A DNA stretch of 64,000 nt from Sphingomonas soli NBRC 100801 (GCF_001591025.1 NZ_BCTZ01000020.1:43884-107883); one strand, 5' to 3'; shown: positions 35,201 through 43,705, numbered from the stretch's first letter. Made by a program: numbers and translations. The notes: generated by a model from the letters alone, not told the origin.

Positions 35201-35335
35201 GGACATGGCGCCCGACACATAGTCCTGCGCAGCGGCCGGAGCTGCGAACGCGACAGCGCCGACGCTGGCGCCGATCAGCGCCAGAGCCTGCATCGCCGTA
35301 CCTGCGCGCAGCTTCAAGATGTGATTGCTCTTCAT
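32237..35335 (-). CDS. Oar-like TonB-dependent receptor with N-terminal carboxypeptidase-regulatory domain
   Basis: A 1032-residue outer-membrane protein. The signal peptide ends AAPAAAQ (about residue 36). A carboxypeptidase-regulatory-like beta domain (about 38-125) has MSGTVTNETGEAVAGATVTI. The plug domain includes SIGGSSVAENAYYINGLNTT and RATGGIINAVSKSGSN. A 22-strand-type barrel ends with the outer-membrane signal LGLDIAF. Start chosen at 35335 (AGGGAACTT); an in-frame ATG at 35362 lies inside a hairpin. Oar-type receptors import large or peptide-like substrates; the ligand is unknown here. Confidence 0.95.
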   Translation of the reverse strand: MKSNHILKLRAGTAMQALALIGASVGAVAFAAPAAAQDYVSGAMSGTVTNETGEAVAGATVTITSKSRGFTRTATTSSSGAFRFAGLAPGAYDVAVSADGVPGYRAEGVTVTASQTSSLDIALGAEEIVVTGAAAASKTGGSTTGLTVDLDQFVKTNPINRDLTSVVLLAPGTSLGDDGFGNLASIGGSSVAENAYYINGLNTTNFDNYLGSARVPFEFYRSVDIKSGGYSAEFGRATGGIINAVSKSGSNDFTAAIHLNYEPDAFRSNSKNLQNCTAAGVCTNVTNRAFDRTKSYSAIVEAGGPIIRDRLFVYGLAEFRRSETLRNSRTTGTGTERVQNDPFYAFKVDAYPIDGHHLEFTAFDTRQTELQTNFSYLEAGGVASLGASKSQVKNKAGGFNFVGQYTGTFADWLTVSGAYGRVRDNFEVLGVDAGSSGYFFQNASGAAVNGQPQGGLYTGQTASSRGFPYNTERKFYRGDVDLFFNAFGDHHIRAGFDVENNTLEHVSVRTGGAALVAAGWLRPEAFNANLGGAGAALILRAGNVVEVNYFNSGGAFKAQNKAFYIQDEWKLGDRLTVNLGLRRDDFKLDKPGGSTYIDLPENYAPRIAASYDLWEGETGRVYGSFGRYFLPVASNTAFRQASPEIYVRERFNYTGFGANGLPTGLTQVTTLAAYAAKCPTMIPQGLTPFSSGNNCNVTGDGTVKSTAESLSTTLKATRETEWIVGYEHEFGDVTLGLNYTHRNMDVSAEDVAVDAAVLAYCSANGIAGCANTWTGFHQYVLLNPGSSATFALAGKDGRTVTISAADLKYPKATRTYDAVEFTFNRKWDGKWSLNGSYTWSKSKGNSEGFVQSDFEQSDSGITQDFDQPGFTQGAYGRLPNDRTHRFKLQGALAVTDAFTVGTNIRVESERPMSCFGFNPNPNYFDPSGPAYSDFGNAYGAASHYCGGKLSPRGTASKTDWFSSIDLSARYNVEFGDQTVTLRADVFNLLNSQSVQGRNEIGELDINVKNPNYNLPTSYQAPRYVRLGLDIAF

Positions 35336-35351
35336 AAGTTCCCTCGCTTTT

Positions 35352-35376
35352 CCGAGGCGCATGGACTGCGCCTCGG
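35352..35376 (-). promoter_or_regulatory. Hairpin in the 5' leader of the TonB receptor gene
   Basis: Perfect 10-bp inverted repeat CCGAGGCGCA (35352-35361) / TGCGCCTCGG (35367-35376) with a 5-nt loop, ending 16 nt before the chosen start. In RNA it would form a stable stem just upstream of the ribosome site and would sequester the alternative in-frame ATG at 35362. It may control translation, though a chance or repeat origin is possible. Confidence 0.55.
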
Positions 35377-35594
35377 GTGTCTCCCCGCTTCACGGGACGC
35401 ACGCCGGGCGCACGTCGGGCAAAGCTTGGTTACGCTCGATGAAGATGGAGTGCGGCGCTGTAAAGCCTGCGTTCAGATTGCTGCGCCCGCTTTTGGGGCA
35501 CCTGTATCTAAAATGACACAATACTGCGCATTTTGTTGCGCAAACGCCGCTCAAGATGTTCGTTTATGTTGCAGCGCGAGAGCAAGATGTAGCG

Positions 35595-36497
35595 CTATTC
35601 TGCGACCGGCATGGGTCCCGCAAGCAAAAGCGGGTCGATGCGGGAATCGCGCCACTTCAGACTCCAGTGAAGGTGCGGACCGGTCGCCCGCCCTGTCATG
35701 CCCACGGCTCCGATCGGTTGCCCGCGCCTTACATGTTCCCCTACGCGCACGTTGATCTTGGACAGGTGCATGAAGGCGCTATTGAGCCCCGCGCCATGAT
35801 CCACCATCAGCAGATTGCCCTCCAACGTGAAGGGCTTGGCGGCGGCCAGGACAACGACGCCGTCTGCTGGTGCCAGCACGACGGTACCGGTGGGCCGCGC
35901 GATATCTATTCCCGAATGATAGGAACCCGGCTCGCCCGCATAAATGCGCTGCGACCCGAACAAGGTGGAGATGCGCCCGACGACCGGCCACAGCATCGCC
36001 TGGCGCCATCCGGTCGAATCGCTCTGCATCCGGCGCGCCGCATTGATCTGGGCCAATTCGCCCGGGCGGACCCGCTCGAATTCGGGGCGCGGTACCGGAT
36101 ATTTGGGGAGCGTGTTGAGCCGCGAAATATCCCAGGCGCGGGGCGCGATGGTGAGCTGCTTTCGCACCTGCTGGCCATTGCCCAGCGTCGCCACCAGCGT
36201 AGCCGACGGCCCGGCGTCGCGATCGAAAGCGATCAGGAAGCGGCGGTCCAGAGCGATCGGCACTGAAGCGCCGTCCAGCGTGAGCAGCGTAGCCCCCTTC
36301 GGCGCGACGCCGATCACTGCGCCGCCCTGGATCATCTGGCCTTCAAAGGCGAAGCGCGATGCCGGATCGGCTTGCGGCGCCTGAGGCAGTGCGCCCGTAG
36401 CATAAGCATCCGCCGCACCGGCCCTGGGAAGATCGACGCAGGTTCCGAGCAGCACCCATAGAGCGGCAGCGGCGGGCAGGCGTGCGGCGAGACTCAT
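35595..36497 (-). CDS. M23-family (LytM) peptidoglycan endopeptidase-like protein
   Basis: A 300-residue exported protein with an N-terminal signal segment (about 1-28). The middle beta region (about 45-150) is unclassified. The C-terminal LytM domain has GSYHSGIDIARPTGT (zinc His and Asp), NLLMVDHGAGLNSAFMHLSK and GPHLHWSL (catalytic and zinc His). The motif set is complete, so activity on peptidoglycan cross-links is plausible. It overlaps the DUF2093 stop by one base (TGATG) and is last in that unit. Confidence 0.93.
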   Translation of the reverse strand: MSLAARLPAAAALWVLLGTCVDLPRAGAADAYATGALPQAPQADPASRFAFEGQMIQGGAVIGVAPKGATLLTLDGASVPIALDRRFLIAFDRDAGPSATLVATLGNGQQVRKQLTIAPRAWDISRLNTLPKYPVPRPEFERVRPGELAQINAARRMQSDSTGWRQAMLWPVVGRISTLFGSQRIYAGEPGSYHSGIDIARPTGTVVLAPADGVVVLAAAKPFTLEGNLLMVDHGAGLNSAFMHLSKINVRVGEHVRRGQPIGAVGMTGRATGPHLHWSLKWRDSRIDPLLLAGPMPVAE

Positions 36498-36691
36498 CAG
36501 GGGTGCATCACGCGCGCAGCGATCTCAGCCCCCGCATAGGGCTCCTGCCGCGCCACGCTCCAATAGCGCAGCGCCTCGATCTGGATCCGCTCGCCGGTTC
36601 CGGCGCAGACGACATGGTCGCCGGGCACCAGCACGCGAAAGCCGTTCGCCATATAATGAAGCCGCGCAGGGCGGCTGTTCGCCATCAGCAT
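36497..36691 (-). CDS. DUF2093 domain protein
   Basis: A 64-residue protein. ATG 36691 is well spaced from GGGAGAG; ATG 36685 is the alternative. The sequence ARLHYMANGFRVLVPGDHVV, then CAGTGERIQIEALRYWSVARQE, matches DUF2093, a small family restricted mainly to alphaproteobacteria. Function unknown. It lies 16 bp downstream of xseA and overlaps the M23 peptidase start. Confidence 0.88.
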   Translation of the reverse strand: MLMANSRPARLHYMANGFRVLVPGDHVVCAGTGERIQIEALRYWSVARQEPYAGAEIAARVMHP

Positions 36692-36707
36692 TCCACTCTC
36701 CCGACCG

Positions 36708-38102
36708 TCACAACAGGCTTGGTTGCTCGGGTTTGCCGGCTGCATAGGGTTTGCCACCCGGCCGCTCAACCTTTGCATCTACTGCACCGTCGATGAACCG
36801 CAGCGTTACAGCCCCCGCCGCGCGCGCGGCATCGGCGGTGCCTATCACCTTGCCCGTGGCCCGCGCCTCCACCCAGGCATAGCCGCGCTCAAGCGGCCGA
36901 TTGGGGTGGACAAGGTCGAGATGCCGCCCAGCCCCAGTGAGCTTATGGCGCGCAGCTTCGAGCCGCTGAGACAGCATCGCCGGGCGAAGCGCGCCGGTGG
37001 AGCGATCGAGCTGACCGCGTGCCATCGTCACGCGCCGCTCCAGCGCGCGATCCAGCCGCCCCCCCAGATCATCCATCCTCTGGCGCTGCGGACCGAGCAG
37101 GGCATCGCGACGCGGAAGCACGCGGACCAGGGCCGCAAGCCGTTCCCTGCCGCGATCATGATAACGTCGCGCACAGCGTTCGGCGCGCAGCGCCAGGCTG
37201 GCGATCGTGTTGGCCACCTCCGCGCGCACCGGCACCGCCATTTCGGCGGCGGCGGTGGGCGTCGGCGCGCGCAAGTCTGCGGCGAAATCCGAAAGGCTGG
37301 TGTCGGTCTCATGCCCCACAGCCGAGATCAGCGGGATCGAGCAGGCCGCGATCGCGCGGACAACCGCCTCTTCGTTGAACGCCCACAGATCCTCGATCGA
37401 ACCGCCGCCGCGAGCGACGATGATCAGGTCGGGCCGTTTGACCGCGCCGTCAGCGGGCAACGCATCGAAGCCGCGGATCGCCGCCGCGACTTCGGCCGCC
37501 GCGCCATCGCCCTGCACCTTGACGGGCCAGACGATGACATGGGTGGGGAAACGATCCTCGAGCCGGTGCAGGATGTCGCGGATCACCGCGCCGGTGGGCG
37601 AAGTCACCACCCCGATCGTGCGGGGCATATAAGGCAGCGGCTTCTTGCGGCTGCGATCGAACAGGCCCTCCGCCGCCAGGCTCGCCTTCAATTTCTCGAA
37701 CAGCGCCATCAGCGCGCCTTCGCCCGCCAATTCCATCCGCTCGATCACGATCTGGTATTTGGAGCGCCCCGGATAGGTGGTGAGCTTGCCGGTCGCGACG
37801 ACCTCCAGCCCGTCCTGCGGGTTGAACGGGATTTGCGAGGCCTCGCCGCGCCAGATCACCCCGTCGATCACCGCATCGGCATCTTTCAGGCAAAGATAGG
37901 CATGCCCGGAAGCCGCGCGCTTCCACCCCGAAATCTCGCCGCGCAGGCGGACATGGCCGAACTCGCCTTCGACCATGCGCTTGAGCTTCGACGAAAGCTC
38001 GCTGACGCTCATCGCGCTTGCGTTGTCCCCGGGCACCTCCTCGGGTACCAGCCGCCCAAGTCTATTTTCAGAAACGCTTTCTTCGAAAAAGGGGTCGGGC
38101 AT
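36708..38102 (-). CDS. xseA: Exodeoxyribonuclease VII large subunit XseA
   Basis: A 464-residue protein. The OB-fold N-domain (about 31-125) has [20 protein letters not shown] and [20 protein letters not shown]. The catalytic domain includes [34 protein letters not shown] and [21 protein letters not shown] long coiled coil (about 290-400) follows. The start MPDPFFEES at 38102 has AGGA upstream and overlaps the purD start on the other strand; MSVSEL at 38012 is an alternative. It degrades single-stranded DNA with XseB, which is not in this window. Confidence 0.95.
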   Translation of the reverse strand: MPDPFFEESVSENRLGRLVPEEVPGDNASAMSVSELSSKLKRMVEGEFGHVRLRGEISGWKRAASGHAYLCLKDADAVIDGVIWRGEASQIPFNPQDGLEVVATGKLTTYPGRSKYQIVIERMELAGEGALMALFEKLKASLAAEGLFDRSRKKPLPYMPRTIGVVTSPTGAVIRDILHRLEDRFPTHVIVWPVKVQGDGAAAEVAAAIRGFDALPADGAVKRPDLIIVARGGGSIEDLWAFNEEAVVRAIAACSIPLISAVGHETDTSLSDFAADLRAPTPTAAAEMAVPVRAEVANTIASLALRAERCARRYHDRGRERLAALVRVLPRRDALLGPQRQRMDDLGGRLDRALERRVTMARGQLDRSTGALRPAMLSQRLEAARHKLTGAGRHLDLVHPNRPLERGYAWVEARATGKVIGTADAARAAGAVTLRFIDGAVDAKVERPGGKPYAAGKPEQPSLL

Positions 38103-39366
38103 GAACGTCCTGTTGCTTGGGTCTGGTGGCCGTGAACATGCGCTCGCGTGGAAGCTGGCGCAATCACCGGCACTCGAAAAGCTATGGGCCGCGCCCGGAA
38201 ATCCGGGGATAGCCGAGTTTGCCGAACTGGCCGACATCGCCGTGAGCGACCATCGCTCAATCATCGATTTCTGCCTGCGCCATTCGATAAACTTCGTGGT
38301 GATCGGACCCGAAGCGCCGCTCGTCGCCGGGCTGGGTGACAATCTGCGCACGATGGGAATCTTGGTGTTCGGACCGAACAAGGCCGCCGCACAACTTGAG
38401 GGCTCGAAGAGCTTCACCAAGGATCTGTGCGCGCGCGAGAACATCCCTACCGCCGCTTTCGCCAAGGCCGAATCGCGCGATGGCGCTCTCGCCGCGCTGG
38501 ACGATTTCGGCATTCCAGTAGTGATCAAGGCCGATGGCCTGGCGGCCGGCAAGGGCGTGACGGTCGCCATGACGCGCGAAGAGGCCGAGGAAGCGATCCT
38601 CGCGATCTTCTCAGATGCGGGCGCGAGCGTGGTGATCGAGGAATTCCTGGAGGGCGAAGAAGCCAGCCTGTTCCTGCTGACCGACGGCACGACGATCCTG
38701 CCGTTCGGATCGGCGCAGGATCACAAGCGCGTCGGCGACGGCGATGTCGGGCCGAACACCGGCGGCATGGGCGCCTATAGTCCCGCGCGCGTCCTCACCC
38801 CCGAACTCGAGGCACGCGCGATCGAGACGATCGTGCGCCCCACGATCGAGGCGATGGCGCGGATGGGCGCGCCCTATTCCGGGATACTCTATGCCGGGTT
38901 GATGCTGACCGCCGACGGCCCCAAGCTGATCGAATATAATGCGCGCTTCGGCGATCCCGAATGCCAGGTGCTGATGCTGCGGCTAGAGGAAGATCTGCTC
39001 GAGCTGATGGCCGCGACCGCGAAGGGCGAACTTGCCGGTCGCGCCGCGCCGCACTTCTCGAACGACACCGCGCTCACCGTGGTGATGGCCGCAAGGGGCT
39101 ATCCGGGCACGCCGGAAAGCGGCGGCGCGATCTGCGGCATCGCCGCAGCCGAGGTAGGCGGCGCGCTCGTGTTCCAGGCAGGCACGCGGATGGAGGGCGA
39201 CGCTTTGATCGCGAACGGCGGGCGCGTGCTCAACGTTACCGCATCGGGCAAGAATGTCCGCGAGGCCCAGGCTGCGGCATACCAAGCGGTGGACGCGATC
39301 GACTTCCCCACGGGTTTTTTCCGCCGCGACATCGGCTGGCGCGAAGTGGTGCGCGAAGCCCCGTAA
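38101..39366 (+). CDS. purD: Phosphoribosylamine-glycine ligase PurD
   Basis: A 421-residue ATP-grasp enzyme, GAR synthetase, the second step of purine synthesis. The N-terminus is [35 protein letters not shown] is the ATP-binding loop. The signature [14 protein letters not shown] holds the Mg-binding region, and the acidic patch [20 protein letters not shown] is intact. GGGG lies 7 bp upstream of the ATG. Its start codon and that of xseA share two bases on opposite strands. Confidence 0.97.
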   Translation: MNVLLLGSGGREHALAWKLAQSPALEKLWAAPGNPGIAEFAELADIAVSDHRSIIDFCLRHSINFVVIGPEAPLVAGLGDNLRTMGILVFGPNKAAAQLEGSKSFTKDLCARENIPTAAFAKAESRDGALAALDDFGIPVVIKADGLAAGKGVTVAMTREEAEEAILAIFSDAGASVVIEEFLEGEEASLFLLTDGTTILPFGSAQDHKRVGDGDVGPNTGGMGAYSPARVLTPELEARAIETIVRPTIEAMARMGAPYSGILYAGLMLTADGPKLIEYNARFGDPECQVLMLRLEEDLLELMAATAKGELAGRAAPHFSNDTALTVVMAARGYPGTPESGGAICGIAAAEVGGALVFQAGTRMEGDALIANGGRVLNVTASGKNVREAQAAAYQAVDAIDFPTGFFRRDIGWREVVREAP

Positions 39367-39420
39367 AACGCGCCGTGCCCGCCCGCTCTGTTTCGCTGTC
39401 CGGACGTGCTTGGCCCCAAA

Positions 39421-39437
39421 ATGATACAAGATATCAT
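39421..39437. promoter_or_regulatory. Perfect AT-rich palindrome upstream of the VWA gene
   Basis: ATGATA-CAAGA-TATCAT, 17 bp, 63 bp upstream of the VWA gene start. On the minus strand it begins ATGATATCTT, the same 10-mer as in the candidate operator at 2369-2378. It may be a binding site for a shared dimeric regulator. Confidence 0.45.
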
Positions 39438-39500
39438 CTCGTTCATCGGGCAGTCATACACACGCCGTGAACATGCGAGAACAATTAGGGGAGAGTAATG

Positions 39501-41246
39501 ATGTCGCGTTCCAGCTTGCTGCTTGGTTGTTCCGCCCTGCTCCTTACATCGGCTGCGCCACCGCCCCTGCCTGCCGCCGCCTCGCCGGGCGCAAGCCAGG
39601 ATCGCCGTTCGCCGGTGCGCTGCACGCCCCGCGAGCGCGAAGAGCGCTCCAGTCGGCAGTGGCGCAACCGGCCCGCGCCCACGGCGATGCCGATGCCGAT
39701 GGCACCACCCTCCCCACCGCCCCCTCCGCCTCCTCCGATAGCGATGGCGGCCCCCGCCATCATGCCAAGCCAGGCCATGCGGAGCACCGGCACTGCCGCG
39801 GCCAGGGCCACGCCCGAATATGGCTCGCGCGAGAATACCGAGCGCTATGACGGCAAGGCAGTCGCCTCGATTCTCTCGGTCGCCGACCAGCCCGTCTCCA
39901 CCTTCTCGGTCGATGTCGATACCGGGGCCTACGCCAATGTACGGCGGATGCTCACCCAGGGACTGAACGTGGCTGAGGACGCGGTCAGGACCGAGGAAAT
40001 GATCAATTATTTCCGCTACGATTATCCGCGCCCGGCGGATCGCGCGGTGCCCTTCAGCGTCACCACGGATGTTTCGACCACACCGTGGAACCCGGGCACA
40101 CGGCTGATGCGGATCGGGCTGCGCGGCTATGACGTGGACGCACGCGGGCGCCCGCCCGCCAACCTCGTCTTCCTCGTCGACGTGTCGGGATCGATGGACG
40201 AGGACGACAAGCTCCCGCTGGTCAAGAAATCGCTGTCCATGCTCGCCGATCGGCTAGGCCCGAAGGATCGCGTCTCGATCATCGCCTATTCGGGCATGGT
40301 CCAGACCGTGCTCGAGCCGACGAACAACACGAATTACATCCGCCAGGCGCTCGACTGCCTCTACGCCGAGGGCTCGACCGCAGGCGGCACTGCGATGAAA
40401 TCGGCCTACGCCCTCGCCCGCGCCAACTATATCGAAGGCGGGATAAACCGCATCGTGATGGCCACCGATGGCGACTTCAACGTCGGCGTGAGCGACAACA
40501 AGGCGCTGATCGATATGGTCAAGCGCGAGCGCGACAGCGGCATCACGCTCACCACGCTCGGCTTTGGCGCTGGCAATTACAACGAAGCGATGATGGAGCA
40601 GGTCGCCGACGCCGGAAACGGCAATTACGCCTATATCGACAGCGCGATGGAAGCGCAGAAGGTGCTGGAGGACGAGCTTTCCGCGACACTGCTGACCATC
40701 GCCAAGGACGTGAAGGTCCAGGTGGAATTCAACCCCGCTCAGGTGAAGCAATATCGCCTGATCGGATATGAAAACCGCGCGCTGGCCGAGGAAGATTTCA
40801 CCAACGATTCGGTCGATGCAGGCGACATGGGCGCAGGGCATCAGGTGACCGCACTGTATGAAATCGTGCCGGCGGGCAGCGCGGGCTGGCTGCCCGAGCG
40901 GCGCTATGAAGGCAACCGCCCCGCGACGCCCGCGAACACCGGCGGCGAGCTGGCATTCGTGAAGCTGCGCTACAAGCTTCCGGGCGAGAGCGCGTCGCGG
41001 CTGATCGAGCGCCCGGTTCCCGCCGCGCTGATCCACAGCGCCCGCGCGCCGCAGGGCGACATGGCCTTCGTCACCGCGGTGGCGGCGTTCGGCCAGAAAC
41101 TGCGCGGCGACAAATATCTGGGCGGATTCGGCTATCGCGAGATCGGCGCGCTGGCCCCGGCGTCGAACGATTATTGGCGCAGCGAATTCACGCGGCTGGT
41201 CCGCCTGGCCGAATCGGGACAGCCAAGGCGCGCGGCGCGCGATTAG
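39501..41246 (+). CDS. Exported von Willebrand factor A (YfbK-like) protein
   Basis: A 581-residue protein counted from ATG 39501 (a preceding ATG gives one more residue), behind AGGGGAGAG. The signal region is about 1-19, followed by an Arg- and Pro-rich segment with a run of prolines (about 70-80). A VWA N-terminal domain (STFSVDVDTGAYANVRRML) and the VWA domain with MIDAS motif LVFLVDVSGSMDEDD follow. The C-terminal DUF3520-type region (about 400-575) has LVRLAES near its end. It probably mediates periplasmic or surface protein contacts with a bound divalent metal. Confidence 0.9.
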   Translation: MSRSSLLLGCSALLLTSAAPPPLPAAASPGASQDRRSPVRCTPREREERSSRQWRNRPAPTAMPMPMAPPSPPPPPPPPIAMAAPAIMPSQAMRSTGTAAARATPEYGSRENTERYDGKAVASILSVADQPVSTFSVDVDTGAYANVRRMLTQGLNVAEDAVRTEEMINYFRYDYPRPADRAVPFSVTTDVSTTPWNPGTRLMRIGLRGYDVDARGRPPANLVFLVDVSGSMDEDDKLPLVKKSLSMLADRLGPKDRVSIIAYSGMVQTVLEPTNNTNYIRQALDCLYAEGSTAGGTAMKSAYALARANYIEGGINRIVMATDGDFNVGVSDNKALIDMVKRERDSGITLTTLGFGAGNYNEAMMEQVADAGNGNYAYIDSAMEAQKVLEDELSATLLTIAKDVKVQVEFNPAQVKQYRLIGYENRALAEEDFTNDSVDAGDMGAGHQVTALYEIVPAGSAGWLPERRYEGNRPATPANTGGELAFVKLRYKLPGESASRLIERPVPAALIHSARAPQGDMAFVTAVAAFGQKLRGDKYLGGFGYREIGALAPASNDYWRSEFTRLVRLAESGQPRRAARD

Positions 41247-41328
41247 CGCCCGCGATTAGGGTGTTGCTCGCCGCAGCCCGGCGCTATGCAGTTGTACGGA
41301 ATCAACTGCCTGGCGTCGGGAGGCGCAT

Positions 41329-42153
41329 ATGAACGACCAGATCCAGCAGCTTTTGGCCAATGCCCCGCCCTGGGCGCGCGAACCCGCCGTACAGATCGGC
41401 GCGGGCGTGGTGGTGGCGCTGCTGCTGCTCTGGCTGCTCAGCCGGTTGTTCCGGAGCCGCCCCCAGGCCGAAGAGATCGTCGAGCCGGTCTATCAGGAGG
41501 AGGTCCCGGTCACCCGGCCGATCTCGCCGCCGCCAGTCTCCCCTCCGCCGCCGCCGATTGCCGAAGAGCCGGTCATCGTGCCGCAACCGCTGCCGCCGGT
41601 GATCCATGTCGCGCCCGAGCCTGAGCCCCAGCCGCAAGCCATGGTGGAGCCTGCGCCGGAGCCAGAGCCGGTGGTGGAACCCGAACCCGCTCCGGCACCC
41701 GAACCAGCCCCGGAACCCGAACCGGCCCCTGCGCCTGAACCCGTCGCGCCCTACGCGCCGCAGGAAGTTCCCGCGCCTGCGCCGATCGCCGACGAGCCGA
41801 TCGCAGCCGCCGCGCCGTTCGACGCTTCACCCGCCAGCATCGCGGCGGACGAGCCCCAAGAACAGACCCCCGCGCCCGCCCCCGAACCCCAGCCCGCAGC
41901 AACAGCACCGGCCGCCGCCGACGAGCTTACCCGGATGAAGGGGGTCGGCCCCCGGCTCGCGGACCGGCTCAACAGCGTTGGGGTGACCAGCTTTGCCCAG
42001 ATCGCGGCGCTGACGCCGGAGGACGCGGACGCGCTCGACGCCAAGCTCGGCGATTTCCAGGGCCGCATCCACCGCGACCGCTGGATCGAGCAGGCCGGCT
42101 ATCTGGCGCAGGGCGACATTGTCGGCTTCGAAGCGGTGTTCGGGAAGCTTTAG
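41329..42153 (+). CDS. Membrane-anchored protein with Pro/Glu-rich linker and helix-hairpin-helix domain
   Basis: A 274-residue protein with one membrane helix (about 24-41). A very long Pro/Glu/Ala tract of repeated PEPEP-type units (about 55-195) would be an extended rod. The C-terminal HhH domain (about 198-274) has LTRMKGVGPRLADRLNSVGV and FAQIAALTPEDADALD, resembling the DNA-binding HhH region of COG3743-type proteins. It may tether DNA or nucleic-acid enzymes to the membrane, which is inference. Its stop overlaps that of the convergent CorC-like gene. Confidence 0.82.
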   Translation: MNDQIQQLLANAPPWAREPAVQIGAGVVVALLLLWLLSRLFRSRPQAEEIVEPVYQEEVPVTRPISPPPVSPPPPPIAEEPVIVPQPLPPVIHVAPEPEPQPQAMVEPAPEPEPVVEPEPAPAPEPAPEPEPAPAPEPVAPYAPQEVPAPAPIADEPIAAAAPFDASPASIAADEPQEQTPAPAPEPQPAATAPAAADELTRMKGVGPRLADRLNSVGVTSFAQIAALTPEDADALDAKLGDFQGRIHRDRWIEQAGYLAQGDIVGFEAVFGKL

Positions 42154-43460
42154 CCCTCGCGCTTGGCGATCTGGCTCACCAGCAGCTTGTCGATCTTGCG
42201 GCCGTCGAGATCGACGATCTCGAAATTCCAGCCCTGCTCGGTGAACTGCTCACCCTCGGCCGGCAGATGCTTGAGCACCGCGAGCGCGAGGCCCGCCACG
42301 GTCGCGTAATCGCGGTCCTCGGGCAGATCCATGCCGAGCCGTTCGGCCAGCGCATCCGCAGGCATAGCGCCGGAGACGAGCAACGAGCCATCCTCGCGCA
42401 CCACAACATGGGGATTGTCGCCCGGATCGCTGTACGACACGAAATCGCCGGCGATCGCCGCGAGCAGATTGGCCGGCGTGACGATGCCTTCGAAATGGCC
42501 ATATTCGTCATGGACCAGGCCCATCGGCACTTCGGCGCGGCGCAGCGCGCCCAGCGCGTCCATCGCATCGACCTGATCGGGGAGCACCGGCGCGGTGCGC
42601 ATCAGCCTGCGCAGATTGAGATCTTCGCTGCGGAACAGCGCACCCGCAATATCGCGCGCCTGGACCACGCCGATCACCGAATCGACCGATCCTTCCGCCA
42701 CCGGCAGGCGGGTATGCGGCGTGGCGAGCAGTGCCTCGCGGATGCCGTCGGGATCGAGATCGACATCGAGCCAATCGACTTCGGTGCGCGGCGTCATCAC
42801 TTCGCGCACGGGGCGATCGGCAAGACGGACCACGCCCGAAATGATCGAGCGCTCATGCTCCTCGATCACGCCCGATTTGCTGGCCTCGGCGACGATCAGG
42901 TGGAGTTCCTCCGCCGTGACGCGGTTCTCCGATTCGCGCTTCAGCCCGACAAGGCGGAAGATCAGCGCGCTCGATTGATCGAGCAGCCACACGACCGGTG
43001 CGGTGATCCGGCTGAGCCAGAGCATCGGAATGGCCATCACTGCGGCGATCGGCTCGGGCGAGCGCAGCGCGAACTGCTTGGGCACCAGCTCGCCGATGAT
43101 CAGCGAGGCATAGGTGGTGATCGCGATCACCAGGCCGAACCCCAGCGTCTGCGCCGTCTCGGGCGACAGACCCAGCCATTCGAGCCGGTGCGCGACCGGC
43201 ATGCCCAGGCTCGATCCCGAATATGCGCCCGCGACGATGCCGATCAGAGTGATGCCGATCTGGACGGTCGAAAGGAATTTGCCCGGGTCCGAGGCGAGCA
43301 GGATGGCGGCCTTCGCGCCGCGCTTGCCCACGCGCGCCAGCGCCTCCATCCGGGCCGGGCGCGCCGAGACGATGGCAAGTTCGGACATGGCGAAAACGCC
43401 GTTCACAGCGATCAGCACGAGGATGATCGCAACATCGATCCAGGGAAAGGGGGCGTTCAT
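42150..43460 (-). CDS. CorC/HlyC-type CBS-domain membrane protein
   Basis: A 436-residue protein. The N-terminal DUF21/CNNM domain (about 1-195) has three to four membrane helices, starting WIDVAIILVLIAVNGVFAMS and including GIVAGAYSG. The CBS pair (about 215-335) includes VMTPRTEVDWLDVD and GLVHDEYGHFEGIVT. The C-terminal CorC_HlyC domain (about 350-430) has DYATVAGLALAVLKHLPAEG. The family is linked to magnesium/cobalt efflux. It is convergent with the HhH protein gene. Confidence 0.93.
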   Translation of the reverse strand: MNAPFPWIDVAIILVLIAVNGVFAMSELAIVSARPARMEALARVGKRGAKAAILLASDPGKFLSTVQIGITLIGIVAGAYSGSSLGMPVAHRLEWLGLSPETAQTLGFGLVIAITTYASLIIGELVPKQFALRSPEPIAAVMAIPMLWLSRITAPVVWLLDQSSALIFRLVGLKRESENRVTAEELHLIVAEASKSGVIEEHERSIISGVVRLADRPVREVMTPRTEVDWLDVDLDPDGIREALLATPHTRLPVAEGSVDSVIGVVQARDIAGALFRSEDLNLRRLMRTAPVLPDQVDAMDALGALRRAEVPMGLVHDEYGHFEGIVTPANLLAAIAGDFVSYSDPGDNPHVVVREDGSLLVSGAMPADALAERLGMDLPEDRDYATVAGLALAVLKHLPAEGEQFTEQGWNFEIVDLDGRKIDKLLVSQIAKREG

Positions 43461-43566
43461 GGTGTGCCCCCCTCATATCCGCAGTGCCCCGGCCAGTACA
43501 ACCGCCCGCAGCTGCTCCGCCGAAACGACGGGCCCTGGGAGGTGGACGCGCGGCCTGGTTGCGCAG

Positions 43567-43587
43567 GTTTCACGCGAATCGTGAAAC
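43567..43587. promoter_or_regulatory. Perfect inverted repeat GTTTCACG-N5-CGTGAAAC
   Basis: Left arm 43567-43574, CGAAT spacer, right arm 43580-43587. The arms equal the two halves of the parS site (GTTTCACGTGAAAC) pulled apart by 7 bp. It sits about 107 bp upstream of the CorC-type gene start, between that gene and the 3' end of the orphan gene. It may be an operator or a transcript hairpin; a functional parS is unlikely at this spacing. Confidence 0.4.
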
Positions 43588-43705
43588 TTCGTAATCGGCG
43601 AGCGCAATTTTACTAGCGGAGCCGCGCGATAGTAATCGGTGATCCGGGACGTGAGCCGTTAAACGAGCCGTCGGGCAATGGGGCGGAACGTCTCAATCTG
43701 GGTGT

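Noticed and set aside
35525..35542. A TGCGCA-TTTTGT-TGCGCA repeat taken as an operator.
   Set aside because: TGCGCA is itself a common palindromic hexamer in GC-rich DNA, so two copies nearby are weak evidence. No regulator is adjacent.
33005..35755. A 916-codon open frame on the plus strand opposite the TonB receptor gene.
   Set aside because: The product is Arg/Val/Glu-rich without domains, and the frame covers the receptor gene antisense in GC-rich DNA, where long shadow frames are common. The minus-strand protein has a signal, plug and barrel.
38103..38690. Extension of the xseA frame through the purD antisense strand.
   Set aside because: The added N-terminus is Ser/Ala/Pro-rich without similarity to XseA. 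It arises because the purD antisense strand is open. The start at 38102 fits the family.
43567..43587. A genuine chromosome-partition parS site.
   Set aside because: The two half-sites are separated by extra bases, which should break ParB dimer spacing. There are no parAB genes, replication origin genes or further copies in the window. It is kept only as a finding.
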